Part shown: positions 5,081-6,530 of the stretch, piece by piece | How positions within the stretch are numbered: position 1 is the stretch's first letter | How the letters are laid out: the number at the start of each line of letters is the position of its first letter | NCBI GenBank assembly: GCA_019746155.1 | Contig: JAIESJ010000248.1 | Coordinates: forward strand, 1-6,530 | Source of the DNA: Burkholderiales bacterium | GTDB lineage: Bacteria > Pseudomonadota > Gammaproteobacteria > Burkholderiales > SG8-41 | DNA length: 6,530 nucleotides | Reading direction: 5' to 3' | Notes under the pieces: model-generated | What the model was told of the DNA's origin: nothing | Databases searched by the model: none | The model's input: the letters and a program-made list of their open reading frames with translations, nothing else | Program-made: the position numbers and the translations under genes

Positions 5081-6530
5081 ATGAACGTATTTTACGAAGA
5101 GGAAGGCCAGTTCAAGATCGGTGCCATTCTTGCCGACAACAACACCTCGCTGCAGGTCGAGGCGCCGCACGGCAGACGCTCCAAAGTGAAGGCGAGCGCG
5201 GTGCTGTTCCGCTTCGAGCAGCCGCCGCTCGCGGGTTTCGCGGACCAGGCACAGAAACTTGCCGACGGGATCGACGTCGATTTCCTGTGGCAGTGCTGTG
5301 GCGAGGCCGAGTTTTCCTACGATGACCTGGCGCGGGAGTATTTCGGACATGAACCCAGCGCGGTCGAATCCGCGGGAGTGCTGCTCCGTCTGCACGGCGC
5401 GCCGATGTACTTCTACAAGAAAGGCCGCGGACGCTACAAGGCGGCACCGGAGGAGGCGCTCAAGGCTGCATTGGCGAGTATCGAGCGCAAACGCCGGCAG
5501 GCGCTCAAGAAGGAGGAATACGTCGCGCAGCTGAGCGTGTCGAGGCTTCCGCCCGAGTTCGAGCCGGTATTGAACGGCCTGCTCTACAAGCCGGACAGGA
5601 ACAGCATCGAATGGAAGGCGTTGGAGGAGGCAAGCGCGGCGCTCAGGATATCGCCGGCGCGGTTGATCGAGCGCTGCGGGGCGCTGCCGTCTTCGCGCGA
5701 GTATCATCTCAACCGCTTTCTGTGCGAGAACTTCCCGCGCGGCGTCGAGTTCGGCCCCGTGCCGGCGCTGGCCGCCCCCGCCGGGCTGCCGCGCGCCGGG
5801 GTCGAGGCCTTCAGCATCGACGACGCCACGACCACCGAGATCGACGACGCGTTCTCGGTCACACGGCTTGCCGGCGGCAATTGGCGTATCGGCATCCACA
5901 TCGCCGCGCCCGCGCTGGGAATCGGGGTTGACTCGGAAATCGACCGCATGGCGCGCGAAAGACTGTCGACGGTCTATTTTCCCGGCGGCAAAATCACCAT
6001 GCTGCCCGAAACAGCGATCCGAAGTTTCACTTTAAGCGAAGGCCACGATTGCCCGGCGCTGTCGCTCTACGCCGAAGTCACGCCAGGATACGACATCGTA
6101 TCCACGGAAAGTCGGATAGAAAGTGTCAGAATCGCGGCCAACCTGAGGCACGACACGCTCGACCCGGCATTCAACGTGGAAACCATCGCCGGCGGCGCGA
6201 TCGATCACCCCCATGCGGAGCCCTTGCGCGTACTGTGGGAGTTCGCCGTCGGGCTCGAGCGGACGCGGCGCGGCGACATGGCCGAGACCGAGCAGCGGCC
6301 GGAGTACAGCTTCTGTGTCGAAAACGACCACATCACCATCACGCGCCGCATTCGCGGCACGCCGATCGACAAGGTGGTGTCCGAACTCATGATTTATGTC
6401 AACAGCGAATGGGGGCGGCAGCTCGCATCGAGCAAAACGGCTGCAATCTATCGCGTACAGGGCAACGGCAAGGTCAGGATGAGCACCGTTCCCGCCGGCC
6501 ATGAGGGGCTGGGGGTCGAGCAGTACGTCT
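5081..6530 (+). CDS. RNB-family (RNase II-type) exoribonuclease, 3' partial
   Basis: The frame is open from ATG 5081 to the right edge, giving 483 codons; family members of this kind are usually about 620-700 residues. The RNB core begins near residue 240: FSIDDATTTEIDDAF (244-258) carries the metal-binding acidic cluster Asp247, Glu253, Asp255 and Asp256. It is followed by GIHIA, a YFPGGKITMLPE block and a SLYAEV strand, all typical of RNase II/R enzymes that degrade RNA 3' to 5'. The N-terminus shows no cold-shock fold. Instead a small beta segment (1-45) and a predicted winged-helix-like segment (~70-120) precede a basic helix (IERKRRQALKK), as in the Deinococcus/cyanobacterial-type enzymes I recall. 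Glu253 stands where E. coli RNase II has Asp207. The gene starts 88 bases after the fusion gene. No clear Shine-Dalgarno is present; TTG 5036 is in frame, but MNVFYEEEG looks like the natural start. The S1 domain lies beyond the window. Confidence 0.9.
   Translation, partial: MNVFYEEEGQFKIGAILADNNTSLQVEAPHGRRSKVKASAVLFRFEQPPLAGFADQAQKLADGIDVDFLWQCCGEAEFSYDDLAREYFGHEPSAVESAGVLLRLHGAPMYFYKKGRGRYKAAPEEALKAALASIERKRRQALKKEEYVAQLSVSRLPPEFEPVLNGLLYKPDRNSIEWKALEEASAALRISPARLIERCGALPSSREYHLNRFLCENFPRGVEFGPVPALAAPAGLPRAGVEAFSIDDATTTEIDDAFSVTRLAGGNWRIGIHIAAPALGIGVDSEIDRMARERLSTVYFPGGKITMLPETAIRSFTLSEGHDCPALSLYAEVTPGYDIVSTESRIESVRIAANLRHDTLDPAFNVETIAGGAIDHPHAEPLRVLWEFAVGLERTRRGDMAETEQRPEYSFCVENDHITITRRIRGTPIDKVVSELMIYVNSEWGRQLASSKTAAIYRVQGNGKVRMSTVPAGHEGLGVEQYV

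Noticed and set aside
4868..5899. 343-residue open frame on the minus strand across the start of the RNase gene
   Set aside because: Arginine-rich composition with no recognisable motif. It lies opposite well-supported coding sequence and is a GC-rich shadow frame.
6049..6504. 151-residue plus-strand open frame inside the RNase gene
   Set aside because: Arg/His-rich shadow of the RNB catalytic domain in another frame.

Overview
The window is a high-GC bacterial segment with five genes, all on the plus strand and closely spaced. No mobile elements, tRNA or rRNA genes, or CRISPR arrays are visible. The gene families fit a proteobacterium, most likely a betaproteobacterium or close relative: a peptidoglycan-recycling ligase (mpl), a YqiA-type esterase, and an RNB-family ribonuclease of the kind that carries a winged-helix-like N-terminus instead of cold-shock domains. 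The taxonomic placement is inferred from gene content and remembered gene order, not from a search.

Layout: (1) positions 1-155 hold the last ~51 codons of mpl. (2) An amidase-signature hydrolase (152-1330) starts inside the mpl stop codon (ATGA overlap), so the two are probably translationally coupled. Its full Lys/Ser/Ser triad is visible and its sequence strongly resembles the plant AMI1 indole-3-acetamide hydrolase type. (3) yqiA (1387-1956), a small alpha/beta hydrolase, follows after 56 bases. (4) A 216-base non-coding stretch (1957-2172), the longest in the window, contains a direct repeat and a run of potential RNA hairpins directly before the next gene. (5) A 939-residue three-part protein (2173-4992) joins an acyl carrier protein, a fatty acyl-AMP ligase-type adenylating domain and a membrane-associated PlsC-type acyltransferase. 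(6) After 88 bases an RNB-family exoribonuclease begins at 5081 and runs off the right edge.

The item of most interest is the ACP-FAAL-PlsC fusion. Its parts could form a complete assembly line: activate a free fatty acid with ATP, load it onto the built-in carrier arm, and esterify it onto a lipid acceptor at the membrane. The family resemblances and active-site residues are read from the sequence; the in-cis hand-off and the acceptor are inference. The neighbouring genes (peptidoglycan recycling, amide and ester hydrolysis, RNA turnover) do not form one obvious pathway with it, and its own long leader suggests it may be expressed separately.
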